Of a stretch of DNA of 64,000 nt, positions 1 through 7,822 are shown piece by piece. The DNA comes from Fusibacter ferrireducens. GTDB taxonomy: Bacteria > Bacillota > Clostridia > Peptostreptococcales > Acidaminobacteraceae. The notes beneath the pieces are model-generated. The model saw nothing but the letters and a program-made list of their open reading frames with translations, was not told the DNA's origin and searched no databases. Numbering within the stretch: the stretch's first letter is position 1; every line of letters begins with the position of its first letter. Location: positions 142,895-206,894 of the forward strand of contig NZ_JADKNH010000011.1 in assembly GCF_015352425.1 (NCBI RefSeq), written 5' to 3'. The translations under genes and the position numbers were made by a program.

Positions 1-534
1 TTCCCGGAACAAATCTACTTTGGTGGATTAAAGTCAACCTCAGAACATGAAAACGTGATCGATTTAATTCATCGCTTTACTGAAGATTCCGTTAAGCAAG
101 TGATCCATTTTGATCTGCATACGGGTTACGGTCCAAGAAACGAATTATCACTTATCAATTCTTCATATGATGCATTGAATCCGTTTTTATGGAAGAGAAA
201 TTTAAAATTAGACCATGTGGAAATTAGTGATGTTCATGGTGATTTAATCGATTACCTGTACCTTATGGGCAAGCAAAATCATAGAGATTGTTTCCACACC
301 TGCGCAGAGTTTGGGACCTTAGGACATTCTCTATATCACAAGTTCGAAAGTCTTAGAGTGACTATTTTGGAAAATGCCATTTGGCAGGGAAAGATAGAGT
401 CACAAAAAATAAAAGAAAAGATCTTAAAAAAATTCGTCAATATCTACTGCCCAAATGAGGCATCTTGGTGGTTAAAGGCCGAATCTGATTTTGATCAGTT
501 GATGCAAAACACGATATCATATTTTAATTTATAA
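1..534 (+). CDS. M14/DUF2817-like zinc carboxypeptidase, 3' part
   Basis: The reading frame is open from base 1, so the N-terminal part lies outside the window. About 177 C-terminal residues are present. The segment HFDLHTGYGPRNEL is typical of DUF2817 and related M14 metallopeptidases or deacylases, where the His and the downstream Glu belong to the zinc/catalytic site. The upstream stretch YFGGLKS fits the substrate loop of that family. The protein ends in a basic and aromatic helix without a membrane anchor. The GNAT gene follows 37 bases later on the same strand, so the two may be co-transcribed. The family assignment is from motifs only; the substrate is unknown. Confidence 0.7.
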   Translation, partial: FPEQIYFGGLKSTSEHENVIDLIHRFTEDSVKQVIHFDLHTGYGPRNELSLINSSYDALNPFLWKRNLKLDHVEISDVHGDLIDYLYLMGKQNHRDCFHTCAEFGTLGHSLYHKFESLRVTILENAIWQGKIESQKIKEKILKKFVNIYCPNEASWWLKAESDFDQLMQNTISYFNL

Positions 535-571
535 AAGCGTGAATTAAAGAAAAGAAAGGGAAGGCTCATAA

Positions 572-1003
572 ATGAATTTTAGAAGAGTTGAAGACTATAA
601 ACAATTATTTGAAGATCAAGAGGTTAAAGCTTTACTTAAGACTTGTATTTTCAATGCAACGGATGGCAAAGCACAAAATGTCGCACAGTCGATTTATGCA
701 AAAACACAGGGACGTTTCTACGTATTAGGATGTGATGACACTCTGTATGGCATCATAGGTGGCTCTGTAATTGATAATGATCTCTTAATCATCAAACACA
801 TTGCAGTAAGAGCAGATCAAAGAGGCAAGGGATATGGCAAAATGATGCTTAAAGAATTGACACATTTAGGGGATTTTATGACTTTAAAAGTTGAATGTGA
901 TCATCATCTAGTCGATTTTTTTAAAGCATGTAATTTCAAATGCCATTTTGTAAAAAGCGATGATTTCACTTCAGATCAATACGAGTGCCTGCTAAAGTGT
1001 TAA
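572..1003 (+). CDS. GNAT family N-acetyltransferase
   Basis: A 143-residue single-domain protein. The acetyl-CoA binding motif A of the GNAT fold is visible as VRADQRGKGYGKMML near residues 86-100 (Q/R-x-x-G-x-G/A pattern), preceded by a beta strand LLIIKHIAV. Length is normal for a stand-alone GNAT enzyme. It probably transfers an acetyl group to an amine of a small molecule or protein; the acceptor cannot be read from the sequence. A Shine-Dalgarno (aaagggaagg) lies before the ATG. The gene sits just after the M14-like gene on the same strand. Confidence 0.85.
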   Translation: MNFRRVEDYKQLFEDQEVKALLKTCIFNATDGKAQNVAQSIYAKTQGRFYVLGCDDTLYGIIGGSVIDNDLLIIKHIAVRADQRGKGYGKMMLKELTHLGDFMTLKVECDHHLVDFFKACNFKCHFVKSDDFTSDQYECLLKC

Positions 1004-1086
1004 AAGGAAGGATTTTTTAAGACAGCATAAGTTTCACATCGGGTAAACCACTAAAATCTTAATCGGTTTACCCGAGCGGGAGCGTT

Positions 1087-1677
1087 TTATTTTTTGGAAC
1101 CAATGGTTAGTTTTTTCTCCTCTCCGCGAATTAATCGCATTAAATTGCTACGATGGCGGTAGATGACAAAGGCACCCAGACCCGCCGAAAAAATAATAAT
1201 TTCTGTTGGAACCGAAAAAAGCATGCAAAGTACTGGCAATAAGACCGCGCTCGTGATGGAAGCCAATGACATATATCTTGTGGCAAATATGATTATAAAT
1301 TGGAGCACCAATAAGATTAAAAAAATATGAGGTGTCAGTATGACTAAAACCCCAGCGGAAGTGGCGATGCCCTTGCCGCCTTTAAACTTTAGCCATAATG
1401 GGTAACAATGCCCCAACACAGCAAAAGTACCGCCTATAAGCCCCCCTGTATGCCCTAAGAGCAGGTAGCCAATCAGTGTTGGCAATAAACCCTTGAAAAA
1501 GTCTCCCACAAAGGCTAAAACGCCAACTTTTAATCCAAGTGTTCTGACGACATTTGTGGTTCCCGTATTACCACTGCCAACTTGTCTAATATCAATCTTG
1601 CTGACAAACTTGGGAATTAAATATGAAAAGGGGATACTCCCGACAAAATAACTTATAATAGCAATAATAAATTGCAT
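1087..1677 (-). CDS. plsY: Acyl-phosphate:glycerol-3-phosphate acyltransferase PlsY
   Basis: A 196-residue multi-pass membrane protein. PlsY transfers the acyl group from acyl phosphate to glycerol-3-phosphate, the first step of phosphatidic acid synthesis in most Gram-positive bacteria. The three conserved cytoplasmic signatures are present: GSGNTGTTN at residues 34-42, GHCYP at about 89-93 and GGKGIATSAG at 100-109, between about five hydrophobic segments. Length matches the family (about 190-210). It is a monocistronic minus-strand gene between two plus-strand genes. The ATG is preceded by ggaggcc on the minus strand. Confidence 0.95.
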   Translation of the reverse strand: MQFIIAIISYFVGSIPFSYLIPKFVSKIDIRQVGSGNTGTTNVVRTLGLKVGVLAFVGDFFKGLLPTLIGYLLLGHTGGLIGGTFAVLGHCYPLWLKFKGGKGIATSAGVLVILTPHIFLILLVLQFIIIFATRYMSLASITSAVLLPVLCMLFSVPTEIIIFSAGLGAFVIYRHRSNLMRLIRGEEKKLTIGSKK

Positions 1678-1864
1678 GAATGGCCTCCAGAAAATATAAA
1701 TTTGAATACAATCATTCTCATTTTAACATAGAACCATTTCAGTTCAAATAGGAATTTATAGTCAGAGTGTCAAAAGTTAATTTCGCATAAAATGTTTGTC
1801 TCATGCTGTATCATGCTCTTTTCGTAAAAGAAAACATGGGGCAGGTGCATTTAAGTTTTTACTT

Positions 1865-1917
1865 TTGATAGGCTAAGCGGTTATAAGTGCTATAATACGA
1901 TTATAAGTGCTATAATA
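1865..1917 (+). promoter_or_regulatory. Promoter region with duplicated extended -10 element
   Basis: A 20-bp block starting ttataagtgctataata occurs at 1881 and again at 1901. Each copy holds TGCTATAAT, an extended -10 sequence (TGnTATAAT). A possible -35 (TTGATA) lies at 1865-1870. The downstream hydrolase gene starts at 1964. The duplication gives two nearly identical -10 boxes exactly two helical turns apart; which is used is not visible from the sequence. Confidence 0.5.
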
Positions 1918-1963
1918 ATAATGTAAGTCAAAATATATATTTTAAGCAGGGGAGGCAAATGTT

Positions 1964-2875
1964 TTGAGATACGAATTTGAGTTTGACTCATTTGAAGATG
2001 CAATCGTTAAAGGTTATAAGTGGATTGAAGATAAAACACCCCTTCAAATTGTTGTTTTATCACATGGTATGGCTGAAACCATAGAGCGATATGATGCTTT
2101 TGCCAATTTTTTATTAGAGAATGATGTCTTTGTTTATGGTCATTCACATAGAGGACATGGAAAGACTGCGGGTTCTCTAGAACGGCTTGGACATCTTGGT
2201 GACAATGGTTGGTTTAAAATGAAAGAAGACTTAAGGCGTGTGGTTGAAATGGCGAAAACAGAGTACTCTGATGTACCAATTATTCTATTAGGACATAGCA
2301 TGGGGTCTTTTTTAGCCAGAGATTTTATATTGGATTACAGTTATCTGCTCGATGGCGTTATTCTATCAGGAACAGGGTATATGAACCACTTTAAGTTAAA
2401 GATTGCCCAGTTTTTAGCAGAACGTGAAGGCCTAAAAATTGGCACTCATCAAAAGTCCACATTTATGAATCGCATGTCTTTCGGTACATATAACAAAAAA
2501 ATAAAAGATCATAAAACGGATTTCGATTGGCTTTCACGTGATGAAAAACAAGTGCAGAAGTATATTAATGATCCATATTGTGGTGAAATTCATCCTGCAA
2601 GCTTTTTTATAGAGTTTTTAAATAATATGCAAAGAATACTCTATACAGATGTTTTTAAAAATCAAAAGAACAATCTTCCAATGCTAATTTTTTCAGGTGT
2701 ATGTGATCCTGTGGGTGAGTATGGCAAAGGTGTCAAAAAGACGTATGCTTATTATAAAAAAAATGGATTTTTGACCACTTTGAAATTGTATCCAGATGGA
2801 CGGCATGAAATGTTGAATGAAATCAACAGAGAAGCTGTCTATAAGGACATTTTAGAGTGGTTGCAATCTCTGTAA
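1964..2875 (+). CDS. Alpha/beta hydrolase, lysophospholipase / monoacylglycerol lipase type
   Basis: A 303-residue cytoplasmic serine hydrolase of the Hydrolase_4 (PldB/monoglyceride lipase) group. Visible features are the oxyanion HGM (34-36), the nucleophile elbow GHSMGS with Ser112, a likely catalytic Asp in CDP near residue 250 and the terminal His in GRHEM near 281. The start is TTG: a strong ggggagg at about 1949-1955 sits 8 bases before it, while the nearby ATG at 1959 is out of frame and reads into tga after two codons. No signal peptide is seen. It probably cleaves an acyl glycerol or lysophospholipid ester; the true substrate is unknown. Confidence 0.85.
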   Translation: MRYEFEFDSFEDAIVKGYKWIEDKTPLQIVVLSHGMAETIERYDAFANFLLENDVFVYGHSHRGHGKTAGSLERLGHLGDNGWFKMKEDLRRVVEMAKTEYSDVPIILLGHSMGSFLARDFILDYSYLLDGVILSGTGYMNHFKLKIAQFLAEREGLKIGTHQKSTFMNRMSFGTYNKKIKDHKTDFDWLSRDEKQVQKYINDPYCGEIHPASFFIEFLNNMQRILYTDVFKNQKNNLPMLIFSGVCDPVGEYGKGVKKTYAYYKKNGFLTTLKLYPDGRHEMLNEINREAVYKDILEWLQSL

Positions 2876-2982
2876 AAGAATTCTGTAAAAAAATTTGTAA
2901 AAAAGTAATGGATTCTCTTAAAGGCATCGTGTGTCATACGATGTTAAAATGGATATGAAGTGTCAGAAGAAATCGGATATGA

Positions 2983-3016
2983 AAAGAGTGGTACGAGAAT
3001 TCGTATCACTCTTTTT
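2983..3016 (+). terminator. Intrinsic terminator after the hydrolase gene
   Basis: A 14-bp stem, aaagagtggtacga paired with tcgtatcactcttt (one G-U pair), with loop gaat, is followed by a T run. It lies 108 bases past the hydrolase stop codon. Confidence 0.8.
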
Positions 3017-3110
3017 TAAAACAATAAGATTTGAGTCAAAATTTTTTCTCGGATCGGGAAAATCGTCAGAGAAAATCGTTTTGAGGCGTCGAGAGAGGGC
3101 CCAAAGTGGG
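3017..3110 (+). repeat. Degenerate copy of the dispersed palindromic repeat
   Basis: The sequence acaataagatttgagtc, then gaaaatcgttttgaggcgtc and gagag, matches the element seen twice in tandem at 21524-21730 (opposite strand) and at 50747-50879. The centre is diverged and the right terminal repeat is not recognisable. A chance open frame over it has a peptide similar to that of the 21.5-kb copies, which reflects the shared DNA rather than a gene. Confidence 0.6.
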
Positions 3111-3160
3111 ATGGTTCAAGGGTGTTTAACAGTTTAAACCTCTACTTGAACCGGATCTGT

Positions 3161-4387
3161 TTAAGACATATGATTTTGAATATCTGCTTCAATGCTTTCA
3201 AAAAAGGCGTTTATATCTTGATCCGGTGTGGTTCCGCCTTGTGCCATATAGGCATTGCCGCCACCTTTTAATCCAATCATTTGGCCATAAGTTTTAAAAA
3301 ATGCATTCATTTCTATATTGGATAGGTTTGCAGGATCATCTTTGGATTTAGATAAGACAATATGACATTTATCGCCTTCAATAGACATTGCCAGAACAAT
3401 AAAATTAGGATTTTGACAAAGCATTTGAACTTTTGTTCTAAGTGCATTCATGCTGAGCTGTTCTTCTTCAAGTCGAATTACTTTTATGCCTTCCACATCT
3501 TCAAACACAGCAACAAGGTCGGCAATTTCCAAAGCCATAAGCTGTGTTTTGAGCTCGTCAATTTCCTTTTTGTCTTTTTTAGCATTCTCTATCAACTGTT
3601 TTACAAAGTCAACGATTTCATTATCTTTCACAGATAAGAGCGTGGATAGATCATTGATCATGTTGTTGCGTGCATTAAAAACAGCCAAAGCAAACTGACC
3701 GCAAACAAATTCAATTCGAATGCCTTGCTTGTAATTCTCTACTTTTTTTACTTTGATGATACCGATCTCACCAGTTCTTTTCACATGCAGGCCGCCACAT
3801 GGGGAAAAATCAAATCCTTCTACCTCGATAACACGGATATTTTCAGTGACTTTAGGCTGCTTGCGAAGCGGCATCTTTGAAAGTGCTTCTGCATCAGGAT
3901 AGTGTGCAATAATTCTTATATTTTGATTTAAAACTTGATTTGCCAAAGTTTCCATAGCAGAAACATCTTGACTGCTGAGTTTTTGATCAAGGTCTATGGT
4001 AATGTAATCTTTTCCAATATGAAAACCAACCGTATTGGCACCAAAAAGTTTTTCGGCAGATGCAGATAGAATATGTTGTCCTGCATGTTGTTGCATTAAT
4101 GCGAAACGATTTTCCCAGTCGATTTTACAGTGGACCTCTCCTGAAAGATTTTTAGCTTTTTCCTCATCATCAAAGGCAACGATATGGTAAATAACTTCAT
4201 TTTCAATTTGTACATCGACGATATTTATGCCCTGAATTTCACCTATATCAGAAGGTTGCCCGCCACCTTCTGGGTAAAAGTAGGTTTCACTCAAAATAAG
4301 AGCGGTTTGATTTTGGGCATATGGCACAACCTCAACAAGGGTTGATTTAAATTCACGACAGTATGCATCTTCTAAATATTTTTTCAT
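3161..4387 (-). CDS. Alanyl-tRNA editing protein AlaX with DHHA1 domain
   Basis: A 408-residue stand-alone trans-editing factor related to the editing half of alanyl-tRNA synthetase. It hydrolyses mischarged Ser- or Gly-tRNA(Ala). The zinc site is visible as HxxxH (HAGQH, near residues 102-106) and CxxxH (SPCGGLH, near 198-202). The C-terminal third is a DHHA1 domain ending with the glycine-rich GLKGGGNAYMAQGG motif. The length indicates the long AlaX-L form. The ATG at 4387 is preferred over the upstream TTG at 4390 because ggagg lies 8 bases before the ATG. It is transcribed toward the hydrolase gene. Confidence 0.9.
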   Translation of the reverse strand: MKKYLEDAYCREFKSTLVEVVPYAQNQTALILSETYFYPEGGGQPSDIGEIQGINIVDVQIENEVIYHIVAFDDEEKAKNLSGEVHCKIDWENRFALMQQHAGQHILSASAEKLFGANTVGFHIGKDYITIDLDQKLSSQDVSAMETLANQVLNQNIRIIAHYPDAEALSKMPLRKQPKVTENIRVIEVEGFDFSPCGGLHVKRTGEIGIIKVKKVENYKQGIRIEFVCGQFALAVFNARNNMINDLSTLLSVKDNEIVDFVKQLIENAKKDKKEIDELKTQLMALEIADLVAVFEDVEGIKVIRLEEEQLSMNALRTKVQMLCQNPNFIVLAMSIEGDKCHIVLSKSKDDPANLSNIEMNAFFKTYGQMIGLKGGGNAYMAQGGTTPDQDINAFFESIEADIQNHMS

Positions 4388-4494
4388 CAAAATTGCCTCC
4401 TAATAAAATTCATGCTTTATTTGTAAAAGATATGGTTTATGAAGTCCTTTATAGTATATAATATAATCTGATATGAAGAAAGAGGAGGTCTAAA

Positions 4495-5376
4495 ATGGAC
4501 TATCAATTAATAGAAGCGCAATATGAATTGCTCTTTGAATTTGCTGTGTCGCCGCAATTTAAAAAAGCCTATGAATACGCGGAGGATATTTTTACAAGTG
4601 AATGCCCTGGTGATGACCTTCTTGGATTTGCAGAATGGTTTATGTTTAACTATGAAATTATGGATCAATCCAAGACGATTTCAGAGATTTTTGCTATGGA
4701 AGAGCCCATAGACATCAGGACTCAGATGAGCCAATCTCATAGGAGTATTTTTAAAATTTACAAAGAAAATGAAAAAGTTTATCTAAAGGATATTTTCACC
4801 AATGAAGCGCTTTTACTGGGACATGAACTCTTTATTGAAAGTGGCCTGCTCAATGCTAGAATTATGATTTCTGATCATGAAGCTTATATTATAGGGGACG
4901 TGTTTGAAATTGATATCGCCTTTGAAGATGCTGTTAGAAAAGCTATTTTTGAGGCGTATAACAAGTTTTGTATAGATAATGATCTCATAAAAATAGAGGA
5001 ATTTGTCAATAAAGAAAATAGAATGCTCTATAATATTGCATCCGTTATACACGACACCATTGAGGAGAACACTATTGATGATGATTATACCGTGCAGGAA
5101 GCAGTATTTGCCTATAAGTGTTCATACGATGATCTTGTGACGTTTTTATTAAAATTGCCTTACTCGCTGCAAGCAGATGAAGATGACGAATTTTTATACA
5201 GTCTCATACGGGATGAAGACATTGTGGGCGAGATCGAAATTTCAAAACAAACCTTTTCCGTGCTCTGTTTAACTGAGCAAATGCTCCATACAATCATGGA
5301 AAATATAGCACTTTTAAATGATGAAAATATTGTTTTTTTGAAGTCACATATGTTAACTTTAGATGAATTGCTCTAG
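4495..5376 (+). CDS. Unknown acidic protein, 293 residues
   Basis: I do not recognise the family. The protein is acidic, predicted largely helical in its N-terminal half, and has no signal peptide or membrane segment. The N-terminal part (MDYQLIEAQYELLFEF) and the central GHELFIESGLLNARI resemble the helical bundle plus beta sheet layout of some uncharacterised Firmicute proteins, but no catalytic motif is evident. A good Shine-Dalgarno (agaggaggt) lies before the ATG, which supports expression. It is divergent from the AlaX gene, and the promoter of the next gene starts just after its stop. Confidence 0.7.
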   Translation: MDYQLIEAQYELLFEFAVSPQFKKAYEYAEDIFTSECPGDDLLGFAEWFMFNYEIMDQSKTISEIFAMEEPIDIRTQMSQSHRSIFKIYKENEKVYLKDIFTNEALLLGHELFIESGLLNARIMISDHEAYIIGDVFEIDIAFEDAVRKAIFEAYNKFCIDNDLIKIEEFVNKENRMLYNIASVIHDTIEENTIDDDYTVQEAVFAYKCSYDDLVTFLLKLPYSLQADEDDEFLYSLIRDEDIVGEIEISKQTFSVLCLTEQMLHTIMENIALLNDENIVFLKSHMLTLDELL

Positions 5377-5382
5377 TTTTAT

Positions 5383-5412
5383 TTGACAAAGACCATCAAT
5401 AAATAGTAAAAT
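5383..5412 (+). promoter_or_regulatory. Putative sigma-A promoter for the 5491 gene
   Basis: TTGACA at 5383-5388 and TAAAAT at 5407-5412 are separated by 18 bases. The gene starts about 80 bases downstream at 5491. Confidence 0.5.
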
Positions 5413-5490
5413 TTAGATAATACCTAATTGTAGGTGATATAATCTATTAAATATTCTTTGTGAATAATTGAAAGGAGTAGTTGAAAAACT

Positions 5491-5898
5491 ATGTTAAATG
5501 CTTTATCAGATCTTCCCGCCGAGGAATATCCCGCCAGTAAAAAGTTAGAGATGAATGATGTTTTAAAGGATATTAAGGAGCTGCTGGAAAGGCACGATAA
5601 TCCTGCTCTTGAACTTCAAAAGTATTTGTCAGAGGTCGAAACAAAAATAGATTTTGAAAATAAGAGAGAGCTTGATAGTGTTGACAAAGAAAATGTTAAA
5701 AGCGTAATTGAAAAACATCCTTATTTTAAGAATCCATCATCGTATCACATTCGACTGATTACGATTATGAAATTTCTAAAGAAAAAAGGAGTTGACATTA
5801 CTATAAGAGATTTTGATATGCTCGTAGATGAGATTATAATGTCGATCGAGGGTGTTGAAAAGATTGGTTATGGTAAATATAGAAGAAGAAAATATTAA
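5491..5898 (+). CDS. Unknown small helical protein, 135 residues
   Basis: Not recognised. The sequence is highly charged and likely all-helical, with an acidic N-terminal half (residues 15-65, coiled-coil-like KDIKELLERHDN) and a basic tail ending GYGKYRRRKY. There is no cysteine, signal peptide or membrane segment. It has its own promoter-like sequence, Shine-Dalgarno (aaaggag) and terminator, so it is probably a real monocistronic gene. The basic tail hints at nucleic-acid binding, which is inference only. Confidence 0.65.
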   Translation: MLNALSDLPAEEYPASKKLEMNDVLKDIKELLERHDNPALELQKYLSEVETKIDFENKRELDSVDKENVKSVIEKHPYFKNPSSYHIRLITIMKFLKKKGVDITIRDFDMLVDEIIMSIEGVEKIGYGKYRRRKY

Positions 5899-5939
5899 AA
5901 CTGTAAATAAAAAATATTAGAAGTGAAAGCGTAGAGATT

Positions 5940-5975
5940 AAAGGTCATTGATATATTATTATCAATGACCTTTTC
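5940..5975 (+). terminator. Intrinsic terminator
   Basis: A stem of aaggtcattgata paired with ttatcaatgacctt is followed by tttt. It terminates the 135-residue gene just before the DNA methyltransferase gene. Confidence 0.75.
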
Positions 5976-5989
5976 ACAATGAGGAAGAT

Positions 5990-7822
5990 ATGTTTGTTAA
6001 TTATACGGAAGCGAAATCGAGCATACTACATGAAAGAGTGGTCATCGGAATAGACAGTGGATACACCAGAGGGACTGTTTATACACCTGAAAAAATCAGC
6101 AAGTATATGGTCTATTTGTTGATCAAAGATTACATGTGTCGACAAGGCGCATGGAGTGCTCAGCGAGAGGCCTTGTTAAAAAAGGTATATCTGGAACACA
6201 CCATAGAAAAAAGTGATTCAAAAGCAAAATGCCGCTTTGATTTTGAAGCTCTTAGTGAACTCAGAGCCATTTTGAAATTTTTAAAGCCATTGACTATTCT
6301 AGACTTATCTTGTGGAACAGGTTTACTGCTATTAGCCTATCTTGAGCTTCATATTCAACTGATGATATTCTTAGAGATGTCCAAAAAAGAGATGGCTGGA
6401 CATCTGCAAACTCTAATAGAAGATCAATTGTATGCTTATGACATCAATGAAGCAGCTACGGACTATTTTAAGACAACACTTGAAATTTTAATGACTTGTT
6501 TAGATGAGGCCTATTCTTTAAAAAGCAATCATATTCGAAATGGCAATAGTTTAATTTCAACAGATAACGTCAAAGTAGATTTAATTATCGGCAATCCGCC
6601 TTATATTGGAGAGAAAGGCAATTTAGATTTGTTTGAAGTCATAAAGGCATCGAACTTTGGCAGACAGTATTACGAAGGCAAGATGGACTATTTTTACTTT
6701 TTTATTTATAAGGCCTATGAATGTCTAAAACGCAATGGCAGTTTATGTTATTTAACCAGTAATTATTTTTTAACGGCTGACGGCGCTATGAAACTTAGAA
6801 ATTTTATCAAAGAGCAATTTAATATCTCTCAGATGTTGGATTTCAATGACGAAAAAATTTTTAAAGAAAAAAAACTGCATGCCTGTATCTACACTTTAAC
6901 ACCGATACCACAACATGAGATCGCATGTTTGGATGCAAATCTCAATCTGAAAGCAACGATAAAGTCTTCAGAGGTCTACTTCAATTCTAAGACTTTTCAC
7001 TTTATTTCAGATGCGATTGTAGCTCAAATGCTCACCAAAATGAAAAAAAATTTTAGTGCTCATCTGGGGGATTACTTTGAAGTTAAACAGGGCATCGTAA
7101 GTGGTGCTGATCGTTGCAACGGATTGCCTGTCTTTGTTTATAAGACGTCTGAATTAGCCGCGATTCCCCAAGTTCTTTTAGCTGACATAAAACCTTTTTT
7201 TAAAAACAGTTCTATTAAACATTTTGATCATGACGTGCAAACGCCTTTTTATATTCTGTATACGGATAAATATTTTAAGCAAAAAGAAGTTGTAATGCCC
7301 TTTTTGGCACCTTATAAAGATAAGCTCATGCTAAGACGTGAAGTGAAAAACGGTGTAAGGCAATGGTATGAACTGACGTGGCCAAGAGAAGCCACTATGT
7401 TTGAAAAACCTAAAGTTGTTGTGCCACAGCGCGCTAAAAGCAACTATTTCGCTTATTCTGAAGGTCAATTTTATGCTTCTGCAGATGTTTATTATATCTT
7501 TTCAAAATTAGAAATGACTATGGACGAAATCACCGAAATGCAATTGCTTAAAGGATTGACAGCTTTTCTAAATTCATATATTGTTTTACTATATTTGTAT
7601 TATAAGGGCAAGCGAAAAGGAGAAGCGCTTGAACTCTACGCAACGCCTTTGAAATTAATTCCATATGAGCCATCACTCCTGTTGGGACTCGCTAAATTTT
7701 ATGATATGAAATTGCCACTTGCTGAAAAGTTAGATGCAATAAATAAGATCCTCTATGAGGCATTAAATTTAAGTGAAGAGGAAAGTACATGGCTAAATAA
7801 ATTTGGAAGGAAGTTTTTATGA
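5990..7822 (+). CDS. Lone adenine-specific DNA methyltransferase (TaqI/CamA-like)
   Basis: A 610-residue N6-adenine DNA methyltransferase. Motif X is YTPEKISKYM (about 31-40), SAM-binding motif I is ILDLSCGTG (about 103-111), and catalytic motif IV is NPPY (202-205). The C-terminal half carries a TaqI-type target-recognition region with VRQWYELTWPRE and ASADVYYIF, stretches I recall being similar in the C. difficile orphan enzyme CamA. No endonuclease domain is fused and no restriction gene is adjacent. The gene overlaps the next one by ATGA, so both are probably translated together. It likely methylates a specific adenine without a partner nuclease; the recognition site is unknown. Confidence 0.88.
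   Translation: MFVNYTEAKSSILHERVVIGIDSGYTRGTVYTPEKISKYMVYLLIKDYMCRQGAWSAQREALLKKVYLEHTIEKSDSKAKCRFDFEALSELRAILKFLKPLTILDLSCGTGLLLLAYLELHIQLMIFLEMSKKEMAGHLQTLIEDQLYAYDINEAATDYFKTTLEILMTCLDEAYSLKSNHIRNGNSLISTDNVKVDLIIGNPPYIGEKGNLDLFEVIKASNFGRQYYEGKMDYFYFFIYKAYECLKRNGSLCYLTSNYFLTADGAMKLRNFIKEQFNISQMLDFNDEKIFKEKKLHACIYTLTPIPQHEIACLDANLNLKATIKSSEVYFNSKTFHFISDAIVAQMLTKMKKNFSAHLGDYFEVKQGIVSGADRCNGLPVFVYKTSELAAIPQVLLADIKPFFKNSSIKHFDHDVQTPFYILYTDKYFKQKEVVMPFLAPYKDKLMLRREVKNGVRQWYELTWPREATMFEKPKVVVPQRAKSNYFAYSEGQFYASADVYYIFSKLEMTMDEITEMQLLKGLTAFLNSYIVLLYLYYKGKRKGEALELYATPLKLIPYEPSLLLGLAKFYDMKLPLAEKLDAINKILYEALNLSEEESTWLNKFGRKFL

Noticed and set aside
2931..3137. A 68-residue plus-strand reading frame
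   Set aside because: It spans a terminator and a degenerate repeat copy; composition is that of repeat DNA and not of a gene.
5990..7822. Calling the methyltransferase a type IIG restriction-modification enzyme
   Set aside because: No PD-(D/E)xK nuclease region is seen in the first 100 residues and the length (610) is short for type IIG enzymes.
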